DNA from: CAZWAP01 sp964632005
GTDB taxonomy: Bacteria; Planctomycetota; Phycisphaerae; Sedimentisphaerales; Anaerobacaceae
Assembly (NCBI GenBank): GCA_964632005.1
Contig: CAZWAP010000021.1
Location: 1 to 38,081, forward strand
DNA length: 38,081 bases
Reading direction: 5' to 3'
Positions within the stretch are counted from its first letter, which is position 1. The number at the start of each line of letters is the position of its first letter. A program made the position numbers and the translations under genes. Below the pieces are notes generated by a model. The model did not search any database, was not told where the DNA came from, and saw only the letters and a program-made list of their open reading frames with translations. Shown here piece by piece: positions 21,855 through 29,766 of this stretch.

Positions 21855-23134
21855 TCGTCCACCATCTCCATATCCGCGCCGATCTGCCTCATAAGCTGCA
21901 CGTACGCCGGGAACGTAACATTTATGGCTTCGGCGGTGTCGATTGAACAGTGTCCCTCGAGGGCCAGGCCCGCGATCGCCAGGGCCATCACGACCCTGTG
22001 GTCGGCGTGGCCGTTCATTTCTGCGGGCCTGGGGCTGCTCCGGTGTATTATAAGACCGTCCGGCAATTCTTCAACATCGACGCCCATTTTCTTCAGCTCT
22101 GCGGCCATAACGCTTATCCTGTCGGTTTCCTTGTTTCGGGCCTGGGGAACGTTGAGCAGCCTGGTGGTGCCCTGGGCAAAGGCGGCGGTCACGGCCATAG
22201 CAGGCAGGGCATCAGGCGTCCGGTTCATATCTATCTGTGTGGCCTTGAGGGGGGCCGCTTTAACTGTTACAGAGTCGGGCCTGACGATGATATCGGCACC
22301 CATTGCTCTTAGATAATCCACCACGGCCTTGTCGGGCTGGCTGTCGGCAAAGTCCAGGCCGAGTAGCGTTACCTCGTCGGCTACAAGGGCCCCGGCGCAT
22401 AAAAAGAATGTGGCACTGGAGAAATCGCCGGCAACCGCCGTATCGAAAGGCCTGTAGGCCTGGCCGCCCTTGATCTTGAACGTTCGCATCCCTTCGTGTT
22501 CGTACTCGATTTGTTGGGAGTCGAGCCAGTCGAGTGTCATCTGGACGTAGTCCGGCTCGTTGAGCAGCGTTACCTCGATCAGGGTATCTTCGGGGGCCAG
22601 GGGAGTACACAGCAGCAGGCTGGAGAGGTACTGGCTGGTCCTGCACTCGATGGACGTGCTGCCCCCCCTGAGAGGCCCGCTCACGCGGACCGGCGCCTTG
22701 CCGTTCTTGTTCAAGCTCCGGCAGTCTGCCCCGAGGTCGTTGAGCGAATCGATCAGGGGGCCGAGAGGCCGGGTCCTGATTTGCCGGTCGCCCGTAAAGG
22801 TCGTCGATCGGCCCGGCGGCGCGAGCGCCGCTGAACCCATCGCGATTCGCAGCGTCGTCCCGGAGTTGCCGACATCGATGGCCCGATCCGGGCTTGCGAT
22901 TCGCCCGGCCGTGCCGGTTACCTTCCACAACGCCGGATCGGCTGTGTCGATTCCCGCACCCAGCGCCCGGTAGGCGTCGACCGCTGCGAGGGTATCGCCG
23001 CTGAGCAAAGGACCACGGATGCTGCTCTGGCCACAGGCCAGCGAGGCGATTGCAACGGCGCGGATCGTGTGCGATTTCGAGGCAGGAATCGTCACCGTGC
23101 CGTTGAGCCGGGATCTCGAGCTAATCAGTCTCAT
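21851..23134 (-). CDS. aroA: 3-phosphoshikimate 1-carboxyvinyltransferase (EPSP synthase)
   Basis: Transfers the enolpyruvyl group of phosphoenolpyruvate to shikimate-3-phosphate, the sixth shikimate step, giving the substrate of AroC. The start at the ATG at 23134 gives 427 residues, the usual length, and begins just before the first strand; upstream in-frame codons (to 23296) look like non-coding DNA. Motifs: PASKSHTIRA with Lys20, VGNSGTTLR (88-96), GDRQIRTRPLGPLIDSL (115-131), TSQYLSSLLL (167-175), NRTPDALPAMAV with Asp308, RNKETDRISVM with Glu336, and HADHRVVMALAIAGL. All expected substrate and catalytic residues are present. No good Shine-Dalgarno site is seen in front of this ATG. aroC follows after 184 bp on the same strand, so the two are probably one operon. 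Confidence 0.94.
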   Translation of the reverse strand: MRLISSRSRLNGTVTIPASKSHTIRAVAIASLACGQSSIRGPLLSGDTLAAVDAYRALGAGIDTADPALWKVTGTAGRIASPDRAIDVGNSGTTLRIAMGSAALAPPGRSTTFTGDRQIRTRPLGPLIDSLNDLGADCRSLNKNGKAPVRVSGPLRGGSTSIECRTSQYLSSLLLCTPLAPEDTLIEVTLLNEPDYVQMTLDWLDSQQIEYEHEGMRTFKIKGGQAYRPFDTAVAGDFSSATFFLCAGALVADEVTLLGLDFADSQPDKAVVDYLRAMGADIIVRPDSVTVKAAPLKATQIDMNRTPDALPAMAVTAAFAQGTTRLLNVPQARNKETDRISVMAAELKKMGVDVEELPDGLIIHRSSPRPAEMNGHADHRVVMALAIAGLALEGHCSIDTAEAINVTFPAYVQLMRQIGADMEMVDE

Positions 23135-23517
23135 AAGCTTAACAACCGAAGAGCTGAACTCCGTATCCAGCAGCGAATTTCTACCAGAAAGCGAGCGGAA
23201 ATAAAAGAGGATTCTGCTACAAAGCCGAACTGTTCGTCGGTACCACAATGTGCAAATACAAGAATACCACCTTCGAGCACACCTGAGCCTACCCATTTAG
23301 CAGCCCTCATCCCCTTCTACCCTCCAGGCGGCTTCTATCCCACAAAAAGTTCTTGCTTGATACATCGGCCAATTGCTATTTTCTTGGGTCGGCGCCACGG
23401 TCTTTTTTGGCCGGCCTGTTGGTGGTTCCGGTCCTTCCAGCCGGTGCCGAGCGGACCGTGGAATAGACTACGCCGGTCGGCAAAATAGCGTCCGTCTTAT
23501 TCCGTCGGAAGGTCCTC
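23135..23517. other. Divergent intergenic region between aroA and the EamA gene
   Basis: This 383 bp holds no convincing gene. On the plus strand a possible sigma70 promoter has TTGCTT at 23353-23358 and TATTTT at 23377-23382, spacer 18 bp. Downstream, 23429-23434 and 23453-23458 form a 6-bp inverted repeat (CGGTCC/GGACCG). I could not identify a clear aroA promoter on the minus strand. Confidence 0.35.
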
Positions 23518-24468
23518 GTGAGCGGGCAAACCAACAAGGGCAAGTTTCATCTCACTGCTACCGCAGCCAGCATCGGCGCACTGGTGATATGGGCTCTCGG
23601 CCCCAACTTCATCAAGTATCTCACCGCCTACCTCGATGCTTGGACGCAAAACCTGCTGCGCTACTCGGTCGCCTGTCTGTTCTGGCTGCCGTTCCTGGCC
23701 TGGACAATCAGGAGCGGACAGCTCGATAAGGACGTCTGGCGGCGGGCGATCCTGCCCGCTGGGGCCAACGTCATTATGCAGAGCCTGTGGGCGGCGGCGT
23801 TCTACTACATCGACCCGGCCTTCATGGCCCTGCTCTCGAAGACCTCCATCCTCTGGATAGCGGCCTTTGCCCTGATCTTCTTTCCCGACGAAAGGGCGCT
23901 ACTGGGCAGTATGCGATTCTGGTTGGGGCTGGGGCTTTGCATCATCGGCGTCACCGGCGTCCTATATTTCAAGGGGGATTTTGTGGCCACAGGAACAACA
24001 ACCGGCGTTCTCATCAGCCTGGGATGCTCGGCGATGTGGGGCGTATATACCGTGGCCGTGCGAGCGGCCTTTCGTAACGTTGATTCTCGCAGCGGCTTTT
24101 CCGTGATAAGCATTTACACCGTCGCCGGTCTTGCCGTGGCCGCGCTGCTCTTCGGCGACGTGCGCCGCTGCGCAACGTTGGGACCCAGACAATGGATGGT
24201 CGTCATTGTTTCGGCCGTGCTCTGCATCGCCTTAGCACACGTGTTTTACTACGCCGCCATCAAGCGCATCGGGGCCACGATACCCTCCCTGATCATACTT
24301 GCACAGCCGTTCGCCGTCTTTGCCATTTCGCATTTTGCGTTCGGCGAGTCAATGAATCTCGCCCAGTTGCTCTCCGGGATAATACTGCTGATCGGGGCCG
24401 CATTGTCCATCTGGGCACAGACACTCTTGCCGGCCGACTACTCACCCGCAGCCGATCGTTCATCTTGA
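23518..24468 (+). CDS. EamA/DMT-superfamily transporter
   Basis: An integral inner-membrane protein of 316 residues with about ten hydrophobic helices in two homologous halves, the usual EamA (drug/metabolite transporter) size and layout. Half one starts at SIGALVIWALGPNFIKYLT and includes RYSVACLFWLPFLAW and LLSKTSILWIAAFALIFFPD. Half two starts near GVLISLGCSAMWGVYTVAVR and ends with LAQLLSGIILLIGAALSIWA. Such proteins export or import amino acids, nucleotides or other small metabolites; the substrate cannot be read from sequence. Start: GTG at 23518 with GGAAGG at 23507-23512. The next gene begins 86 bp downstream on the same strand, so co-transcription with the SAM hydrolase is possible. 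Confidence 0.88.
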   Translation: MSGQTNKGKFHLTATAASIGALVIWALGPNFIKYLTAYLDAWTQNLLRYSVACLFWLPFLAWTIRSGQLDKDVWRRAILPAGANVIMQSLWAAAFYYIDPAFMALLSKTSILWIAAFALIFFPDERALLGSMRFWLGLGLCIIGVTGVLYFKGDFVATGTTTGVLISLGCSAMWGVYTVAVRAAFRNVDSRSGFSVISIYTVAGLAVAALLFGDVRRCATLGPRQWMVVIVSAVLCIALAHVFYYAAIKRIGATIPSLIILAQPFAVFAISHFAFGESMNLAQLLSGIILLIGAALSIWAQTLLPADYSPAADRSS

Positions 24469-24554
24469 CAGCCCCACCGAGAACATCCAGAATAGTCTTC
24501 TCCGATCTTTGCTGCTTTTGTGCCGGTGGTATGCGATGCGATAGACAGGGCAAG

Positions 24555-25280
24555 ATGATAGTCTTGTTGACCGATTTCGGGCAGAGTGAATACGTCGGGG
24601 TGATCAAGGGTGTGATCTATAGCATCGACCCGGACGCACGAATCGTGGACCTGTGCCACGATCTCAGCCCCCAGAGTATTATCGAAGCTGCGTGGATCCT
24701 CAAGAACAGCTACAGCTACTTCCTCCCAGGCTCGGTCTTTTGCTGTGTCGTCGATCCGGGGGTCGGCACGCATCGAAGAGCCCTGGCAGTCAAGACAGAG
24801 AGCTATTACTTCGTCGGGCCGGACAACGGCCTGCTCTGGGAAACACTGCGCGAACAACAACAAATCGATATAAGGAATATTCCCATCCCCCCGGATGCAA
24901 GCAGGACCTTTCACGGCAGGGACGTCTTTGCAACTGCCGCCGCGAAAATACACATCGGCTGCTTCGAGGACTTCCGCGAGAAGGCCGAGCACCCCGTAAG
25001 GTTTGAGTTCCACCGTACCGGCTGCGAAGGCCTCGTCGTTCGAATCGACAGGTTTGGAAACGTGATAACAAATCTGCCGGCCCAGGGGAAAAGCACCTAC
25101 CGCGTCTCGGTCGGCGGGAAAAACTACGCGATGAATTTCTACCAGAACTACGCCTCGGCCGAACCGGGCGAGTTGTTTCTCGTCGAAGGCTCCTGCCGAA
25201 CCCTTGAGATAAGCCTGAAAGACGCCGACGCCAATGCCCGGCTGCACCTTAAGGCCGGCGACCGAATAAGGATACTATAG
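24555..25280 (+). CDS. S-adenosyl-L-methionine hydrolase (adenosine-forming), DUF62 family
   Basis: This family (SAM hydroxide adenosyltransferase) splits SAM with water into adenosine and methionine and is related to fluorinases and chlorinases. The protein begins MIVLLTDFGQSEYVGVIKG, as family members do. It has VDPGVGTHRRALAV (66-79), YYFVGPDNGLL (84-94), TFHGRDVFATAAA (118-130) and DRFGNVITNL. Asp67, Arg75 and His120 match the Asp-Arg-His triad that activates water, which argues for hydrolase, not halogenase. The ATG at 24555 is preferred (241 residues, family length ~250-270); an in-frame ATG at 24531 adds eight residues, and farther upstream the frame only overlaps the EamA gene. The physiological role of the family is poorly known. 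Confidence 0.9.
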   Translation: MIVLLTDFGQSEYVGVIKGVIYSIDPDARIVDLCHDLSPQSIIEAAWILKNSYSYFLPGSVFCCVVDPGVGTHRRALAVKTESYYFVGPDNGLLWETLREQQQIDIRNIPIPPDASRTFHGRDVFATAAAKIHIGCFEDFREKAEHPVRFEFHRTGCEGLVVRIDRFGNVITNLPAQGKSTYRVSVGGKNYAMNFYQNYASAEPGELFLVEGSCRTLEISLKDADANARLHLKAGDRIRIL

Positions 25281-25459
25281 CCCCACACTACAATTAACGT
25301 AAGTGCTTATACAATATGACCTTATGCCCAACGCCCGGCGCAACGTCGCACCGCAGCGGTGTATACCGGCTGGCAGTTACGAACAAGCTCGCTTCCAACA
25401 GGATAATTTTTCCACTTTCGCCGCCCGACCGTCGAGGCCAGTCTTGCAACCCTCCAGAA
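25281..25459. other. Convergent intergenic region
   Basis: These 179 bp lie between the SAM hydrolase stop and the mlaA stop. I see no gene and no intrinsic terminator with a T-run. A short GC-rich palindrome (CCGCAGCGG, about 25351-25359) is the only structure noted. Confidence 0.3.
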
Positions 25460-26248
25460 TCATTCTTCGACCTTTTTCTTTCGGTATTGGATGTAGGCAT
25501 TGCGCATAGCGGCGTAGGGATCGACGGCAGTGGACTTGAGGGATTCATATTCGCCAAGGCGGAAGGAGTTTTCGTTAGTGTACTTGACCGCTGATATGGC
25601 TATCGAGGCCTCGGTCGGCTCGACGTACCTGATGGGATTGAGGAACTGATCGCCCACAAGGCCGACCGCGTCACGTACACTCGACGGACCAAAAAACGGC
25701 AGCACAAGGTAGATACCGTGGCCGAAGCCCCATTTGCCCAACACTTGGCCCAGGTCTTCCTCAGCCGGTTCGAGTCCTAATTTGTCCTTCGCAGGGTCGG
25801 CGAGCCCCAGGACCCCGACGGTGCTGTTATAGGCGAAGCGGTGCAATTCTCTGCCGGCGGCCTTGCGCTTGCCCTGGAGCAGGCAGCTGAAGTAACGCAC
25901 GGGCGCGCTTAGATTGCTGAAGAAGTTGCGGGCGCTGACGCGGGCCGGCCTGGGCACGGTCTTCCTGCACAGCCGGGCGCAGGGCCTTAGCACCCAGAAG
26001 TAGAGCTTGTCGTTGAAATTGTGCATCGCTCGGTTCCAGCCGGCCAGCGGGTCAGCAATCTTGACTTCGGCCTCATCGAGCTGCTCCTCGAAAAGATCGA
26101 ATTCGTCGTCGGAACTCTCCGAAGGCGACACGCCAGGATCAGGGACCACCGCAGTACTGCCGACGTTATTCGATACGGCTGTGTTGGAGGCAGAGCACCC
26201 CACCAGTACGAGCGCCCCGGCCACCATCACCAGCATTTGTGATTTCAT
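25460..26248 (-). CDS. mlaA: MlaA/VacJ-family outer-membrane lipoprotein
   Basis: MlaA sits in the outer membrane and removes misplaced phospholipids from the outer leaflet, handing them to periplasmic MlaC. This 262-residue protein has a lipoprotein signal (lipobox LVGC, Cys18), an acidic linker (ESSDDEFDLFEEQLDEAE), then the family core: DPLAGWNRAMHNFNDKLYFW, NFFSNLSAPVRYFSCLLQGK, RFAYNSTVGVLGLADPA, EDLGQVLGKWGFGHGIYLVL and PFFGPSSVRDAVG. The end is Lys/Glu-rich (YRKKKVEE). Start: ATG with AAGGA about 7 nt upstream. It is the last gene of the mlaC-RND-mlaA cluster, 66 bp after the RND stop. Confidence 0.93.
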   Translation of the reverse strand: MKSQMLVMVAGALVLVGCSASNTAVSNNVGSTAVVPDPGVSPSESSDDEFDLFEEQLDEAEVKIADPLAGWNRAMHNFNDKLYFWVLRPCARLCRKTVPRPARVSARNFFSNLSAPVRYFSCLLQGKRKAAGRELHRFAYNSTVGVLGLADPAKDKLGLEPAEEDLGQVLGKWGFGHGIYLVLPFFGPSSVRDAVGLVGDQFLNPIRYVEPTEASIAISAVKYTNENSFRLGEYESLKSTAVDPYAAMRNAYIQYRKKKVEE

Positions 26249-26314
26249 CCGGTTATCCTTACTGATTGACTCTTGGCTTTCTCAATGCAATCCTACCCCA
26301 GCTGCCACGGTATC

Positions 26315-28819
26315 TCAAGCCTCCGCGCCGAACGCCCTGACCAGAATCAGCAGCCGCGGCACCAGAGTAAGGGCTGCAAGCAACGCGATCAGCATCGCCA
26401 GGCCTGTCAACAGGCCGAAGTATATAGTCGGAATGAAATTGGATAGGGCCAGGATGGAAAAGCCGATGATGATCGTCACCGATGTATAATACATCGCGTG
26501 CCCTATGCTGCGGTGGCAGCGGTGCATCGTGGGGACGTACTTGCGGTCTTTGAGGAACTCGCTCTTGAATCGGTGGATGTAGTGGATCGTGTCGTCCACG
26601 GCGATGGCAACGCCGATAGCCGCAATGGTCATCGTCATCATATCCAGCGGTATGTTGAGCCAGCCCATCACCCCGAGCACGGCGCCGACCGGCAGAACGT
26701 TCGCAAACATCGCGGCCACGGCAATGCGGACCGACCGGAACAGCACCAAGAACATCGCCGTGAGCACCAGAACGGTCAGACCAAGCGTTAGTATCTGGGA
26801 GCCGAAGAGGCTCTGCAGCATATTGTTGTACAGCACCAGCAGGCCGGCCAGGTGGACGTGCTCCGCCCCGACATCCGCGACGCCCGGCAGCTCGGCACGT
26901 ATCTTCTTGAGAAACTCGTTGCGCCGCAGAGATTTCTCCGAATCCCTCACCCTGACCCAAAACCGCACCTCATTATGTTCGACGCAAACATACGGGTTTA
27001 TGAGCATATCTTTGAATTCGTCCGGGGTCTGGCTGTAAAGCAGCGCAAGCTCCAGACTATCCAGCGGCTTGCCGTCGTTCAATCCCTCTGCGATACGCAA
27101 CAAGGTCGCCAGCGACAGCACCTTGCCTGTCTCCGGCAGGCCCTCCAAGTATTGGTGGACAGCCTTTACGCGGGACATCTTGTCCGCCGTGAACCAGTAT
27201 TTCTCTGCCGTTCCGTCCTGCTCCAGCTCGCCGAATTCGTCAAACTCATCGAGTTCCTCGTCGACCGGCTCCGGCGGTGCCGCAGGGCCTTGGCCGGGCG
27301 CCCCGAAGTCGATAACAACATCCAGCGGCGTCGTGCCGCCGAGCTGCTGGTCGATTACCTTCATACCCCGGTAAATCTCGGTCGAGTCTTTGAAGTAGTC
27401 GATGAAGCAGTTCTCCACCCGGAGCCTCGAGATGCCTACAATGCTGGCTATCAGCACCAGCCCGCTGAGGCCAATAATAAGCCGTCCGTGGGATTCGGCG
27501 ACCCCTGCCAACAGAGCAGTCAGCGAAAAACGCCACCGGCTCTTACCGCGCGGCGCCTCCTTGGGCAGCAGTATCAGCAAGCAAGGAAAAAGCACAAAGG
27601 TCACGGCAAGCGATACAATCAGGCCCGCGGTCATCATCCACCCGAACGCCCGGACCGGCAGAATGTCGCAGAACACCAGCGAGCCAAAGCCCGCTATCGT
27701 GGTCAGAACCGCGTAGAGACACGGTTTGAATTTCAGGCGGAAAGTCTCAAGAATCAGCTCGTGGTTCTCGGCCTGCGGCTGCTGCGCCAGCAGCTCGCGA
27801 TAACGCACAATCAGGTGAATCGCAATCGCTATGGTCATAATCAACTGGAGGGACACAAAGTTGGATGATATGACAGTCACCTCCCACCCGAACCACCCCA
27901 GAAGCCCGATCATGCATACCACTGAAACCGCGCAGCAAAGCATCGGCAGGCATATCCAGCGAGGCGACCCGAAGATAATGCCCAGGGTGATTATCAACAG
28001 CAGCAGAACCCCCGCGCCGAAAACCACCAGGTCAGACTTGATGAAGCTTATCAGATCGTCGGCGATCATACTTACCCCGCCGAGAAACAGCTCACCGTCC
28101 GCCCTGTATCTGTTCATAATAGCCCGAATCGCCGAGATGCCCTGGTGACGCAGCCGCCTGGCTTTGTCCCTGTGTTCTCGGAACTGCTCGCTGACGCGCC
28201 TCAGCGCTGCTTGCTCTGCTGGCGTGATGGAGCCGGATGCTTTCCTTTCTCGCAACTGGTCCCGCCGCTCCAGCAGCCGGTAATATTCCTCGTCGGGCGG
28301 AAAATTTACCAGCAGCGCCGTGGTCTTCAGGTCCGCGCTTACCAGTAACTCCCGATAAAGCGGACTGTCACGAAGCTCAATCCTCGCCAGGTTCACGTCC
28401 ACTGCGCCGGACTCGATAGTCGGAAGCTCGCCAGTAAGCTCCCTTATCGAAAGAGCAGGGCTCTGCACCAAAGGGACATCCAGTATGGAAACGACGGATT
28501 CGACACACTCCAGGCGGTTTAGCTCATCACGCAGCTTTCCCAAGGTGGCCAAGGTCTTAGGTGAGAACAAGTCGCCCTTGGGCGTGAAAGCGAGGACCAA
28601 TAAGTCACGCTGCCCATATCGGCGGTTGACCAGTCGCGAGTAGCGGAGGTCCTTGTCGTTCTGGAGAACCAGCGTCTCGGAAGATGCATCCAGCCTGAAT
28701 CGCCGGGCCTGGAAGCCAAGAAAGCCGACAACAATTACCGTAAGCAGGCAGACCCACCTGGGGTGTTGTAAGACTACCCGGTCAAAAAGCAGCAGGCCGG
28801 CTGAGCGGTGTCTGGTCAT
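26315..28819 (-). CDS. MMPL/RND-family transporter (HpnN-like)
   Basis: 834 residues with the RND layout: TM1 (~20-37, VCLLTVIVVGFLGFQA), a large periplasmic loop, TM2-6 (~270-430), TM7 near 450, a second loop, and TM8-12 (~690-825). The motif GVAIAVDDTIHYIHRF in the second half carries the membrane acidic residues typical of proton-coupled RND proteins; the matching stretch in the first half is LIMTIAIAIHLIVRYRELL, without them. Loop two includes an acidic Pro/Glu stretch (EPVDEELDEFDEFGELEQDG). MMPL/RND proteins of this group (for example HpnN) move lipids such as hopanoids to the outer membrane. Lying between mlaC (29 bp upstream) and mlaA (66 bp downstream), it most likely drives lipid transport with them; this is inferred from context. 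Confidence 0.88.
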   Translation of the reverse strand: MTRHRSAGLLLFDRVVLQHPRWVCLLTVIVVGFLGFQARRFRLDASSETLVLQNDKDLRYSRLVNRRYGQRDLLVLAFTPKGDLFSPKTLATLGKLRDELNRLECVESVVSILDVPLVQSPALSIRELTGELPTIESGAVDVNLARIELRDSPLYRELLVSADLKTTALLVNFPPDEEYYRLLERRDQLRERKASGSITPAEQAALRRVSEQFREHRDKARRLRHQGISAIRAIMNRYRADGELFLGGVSMIADDLISFIKSDLVVFGAGVLLLLIITLGIIFGSPRWICLPMLCCAVSVVCMIGLLGWFGWEVTVISSNFVSLQLIMTIAIAIHLIVRYRELLAQQPQAENHELILETFRLKFKPCLYAVLTTIAGFGSLVFCDILPVRAFGWMMTAGLIVSLAVTFVLFPCLLILLPKEAPRGKSRWRFSLTALLAGVAESHGRLIIGLSGLVLIASIVGISRLRVENCFIDYFKDSTEIYRGMKVIDQQLGGTTPLDVVIDFGAPGQGPAAPPEPVDEELDEFDEFGELEQDGTAEKYWFTADKMSRVKAVHQYLEGLPETGKVLSLATLLRIAEGLNDGKPLDSLELALLYSQTPDEFKDMLINPYVCVEHNEVRFWVRVRDSEKSLRRNEFLKKIRAELPGVADVGAEHVHLAGLLVLYNNMLQSLFGSQILTLGLTVLVLTAMFLVLFRSVRIAVAAMFANVLPVGAVLGVMGWLNIPLDMMTMTIAAIGVAIAVDDTIHYIHRFKSEFLKDRKYVPTMHRCHRSIGHAMYYTSVTIIIGFSILALSNFIPTIYFGLLTGLAMLIALLAALTLVPRLLILVRAFGAEA

Positions 28820-28848
28820 CGTGGCGGTCCGTTCGGGCAGGTGGTGCC

Positions 28849-29559
28849 TCAGTGTTTCGAAGGATTTCTCAGCTTCGAGAGCAACTGCTCAACGGTGCCC
28901 CGACTGAGAATATCGTCGAATTGTGAGCGGTACGTCAGGAGAATGCTGACACCCTGTATCTCGACATCATATATCTTCCAGCGGTCGTTTGACTTGTGAA
29001 GCTTGTAAAGTATGTCCACGTCTTGATCCTTGCAAACCAGCTTGGTGGGTATATAAATCAGGTTCTTCTTCTTGGCGATCGGTCGTTTATACGTTACCCG
29101 CTCATCCTTGTAGAGCTTGACCTTGCTCGTATATGAGGCCTTCAGCCGCTCAATGAAAAGTTTGGTGAATTCGGCACGTTGATCTGCCGTCAATTTGGGC
29201 CAGTGCTTTCTGCCGAGCGCCAGTTTTGCCATCAGCGGGAAGTCGAAAATAGGAGTTACGATCTTGCTGATTTCAGCCACCTTGGCTTTACTGTCAAGCT
29301 TCTTGGCCCGCAGGACCTTGATTACCGCGTCCCACCTGCTCCGCAGCAACTCGTTGGGGTCATTCGGGTCCTTGACAACGACACCCCAGCGGGCCAGTAC
29401 AAGCTCGTTCGGGTCTTCTACCTTCTTACTTTCTGCGTTCACCCCTTGACCTGCTGCCAGCAGAATCAGTACGGCAAGCCAAAGAACTGTTCCTCGCCCC
29501 CGCTCACGTGATTTGCGTTTCCCGCCAACCAGGCTACCTGACCCTCGTGAAATAGACAT
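28849..29559 (-). CDS. mlaC: MlaC/Ttg2D-family periplasmic lipid-binding protein
   Basis: MlaC shuttles phospholipids through the periplasm. The 236-residue protein has a long basic N-terminus and a hydrophobic signal (VLWLAVLILLAAGQGVNA). The mature part has the MlaC pattern: IVTPIFDFPLMAKLALGRKH, WPKLTADQRAEFTKLFIERL, YKDERVTYKRP, DILYKLHKSNDRWKIYDVEI and GVSILLTYRSQFDDILSRGT, ending QLLSKLRNPSKH. The ATG at 29559 is preferred; a TTG precedes it directly. An unusual feature is a tandem pair of DPNEL-containing segments at ~49-82. It is the first gene of the mlaC-RND-mlaA operon; no strong promoter is seen in the 207 bp upstream. Confidence 0.88.
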   Translation of the reverse strand: MSISRGSGSLVGGKRKSRERGRGTVLWLAVLILLAAGQGVNAESKKVEDPNELVLARWGVVVKDPNDPNELLRSRWDAVIKVLRAKKLDSKAKVAEISKIVTPIFDFPLMAKLALGRKHWPKLTADQRAEFTKLFIERLKASYTSKVKLYKDERVTYKRPIAKKKNLIYIPTKLVCKDQDVDILYKLHKSNDRWKIYDVEIQGVSILLTYRSQFDDILSRGTVEQLLSKLRNPSKH

Positions 29560-29766
29560 CAACGGAAGCCCCAGATCTCAATCTACCTCAAATCTTGCCT
29601 TTTTTCACCTAACAGGCGCCAGCGCACCTCTTTATATTGCCCGAACAGCCCAGATTGACAGGCCCATAATTTTGTCTATGTCGATTTTCTGCTCCACACT
29701 ACCTGGAGTGCATCCACTCACTCAGGCAAGCCTGCCAGCGAAGAATCAAGACACCAACTTTCACGT
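29560..29766 (-). other. Gap between guaB and mlaC
   Basis: 207 bp with no ORF. On the minus strand there is a weak promoter-like pair (TGTCAA, 18 bp, TATAAA) before mlaC and two small hairpins just after the guaB stop, one with stem GAGTG/CACTC, without T-runs. Whether mlaC is transcribed from guaB or from its own promoter cannot be settled by eye. Confidence 0.3.

Noticed and set aside
23135..23296. N-terminal extension of EPSP synthase to 23296.
   Set aside because: The extra residues are Arg/Cys/Ser-rich without homology, while the start at 23134 gives the usual 427 residues.
24192..24554. Upstream extension of the SAM hydrolase frame to an ATG at 24192.
   Set aside because: The extension overlaps the end of the EamA gene, has no family similarity, and the family's normal start MIVLLTDFG lies at 24555.
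24555..25280. Possible fluorinase or chlorinase instead of SAM hydrolase.
   Set aside because: The Asp-Arg-His triad of the hydrolases is present, and there is no sign of the extra loop of fluorinases.
26852..27868. A 338-codon plus-strand frame opposite the RND gene.
   Set aside because: It is the complement of a well-supported RND coding region, with a His/Arg/Gln-rich translation and no family features.
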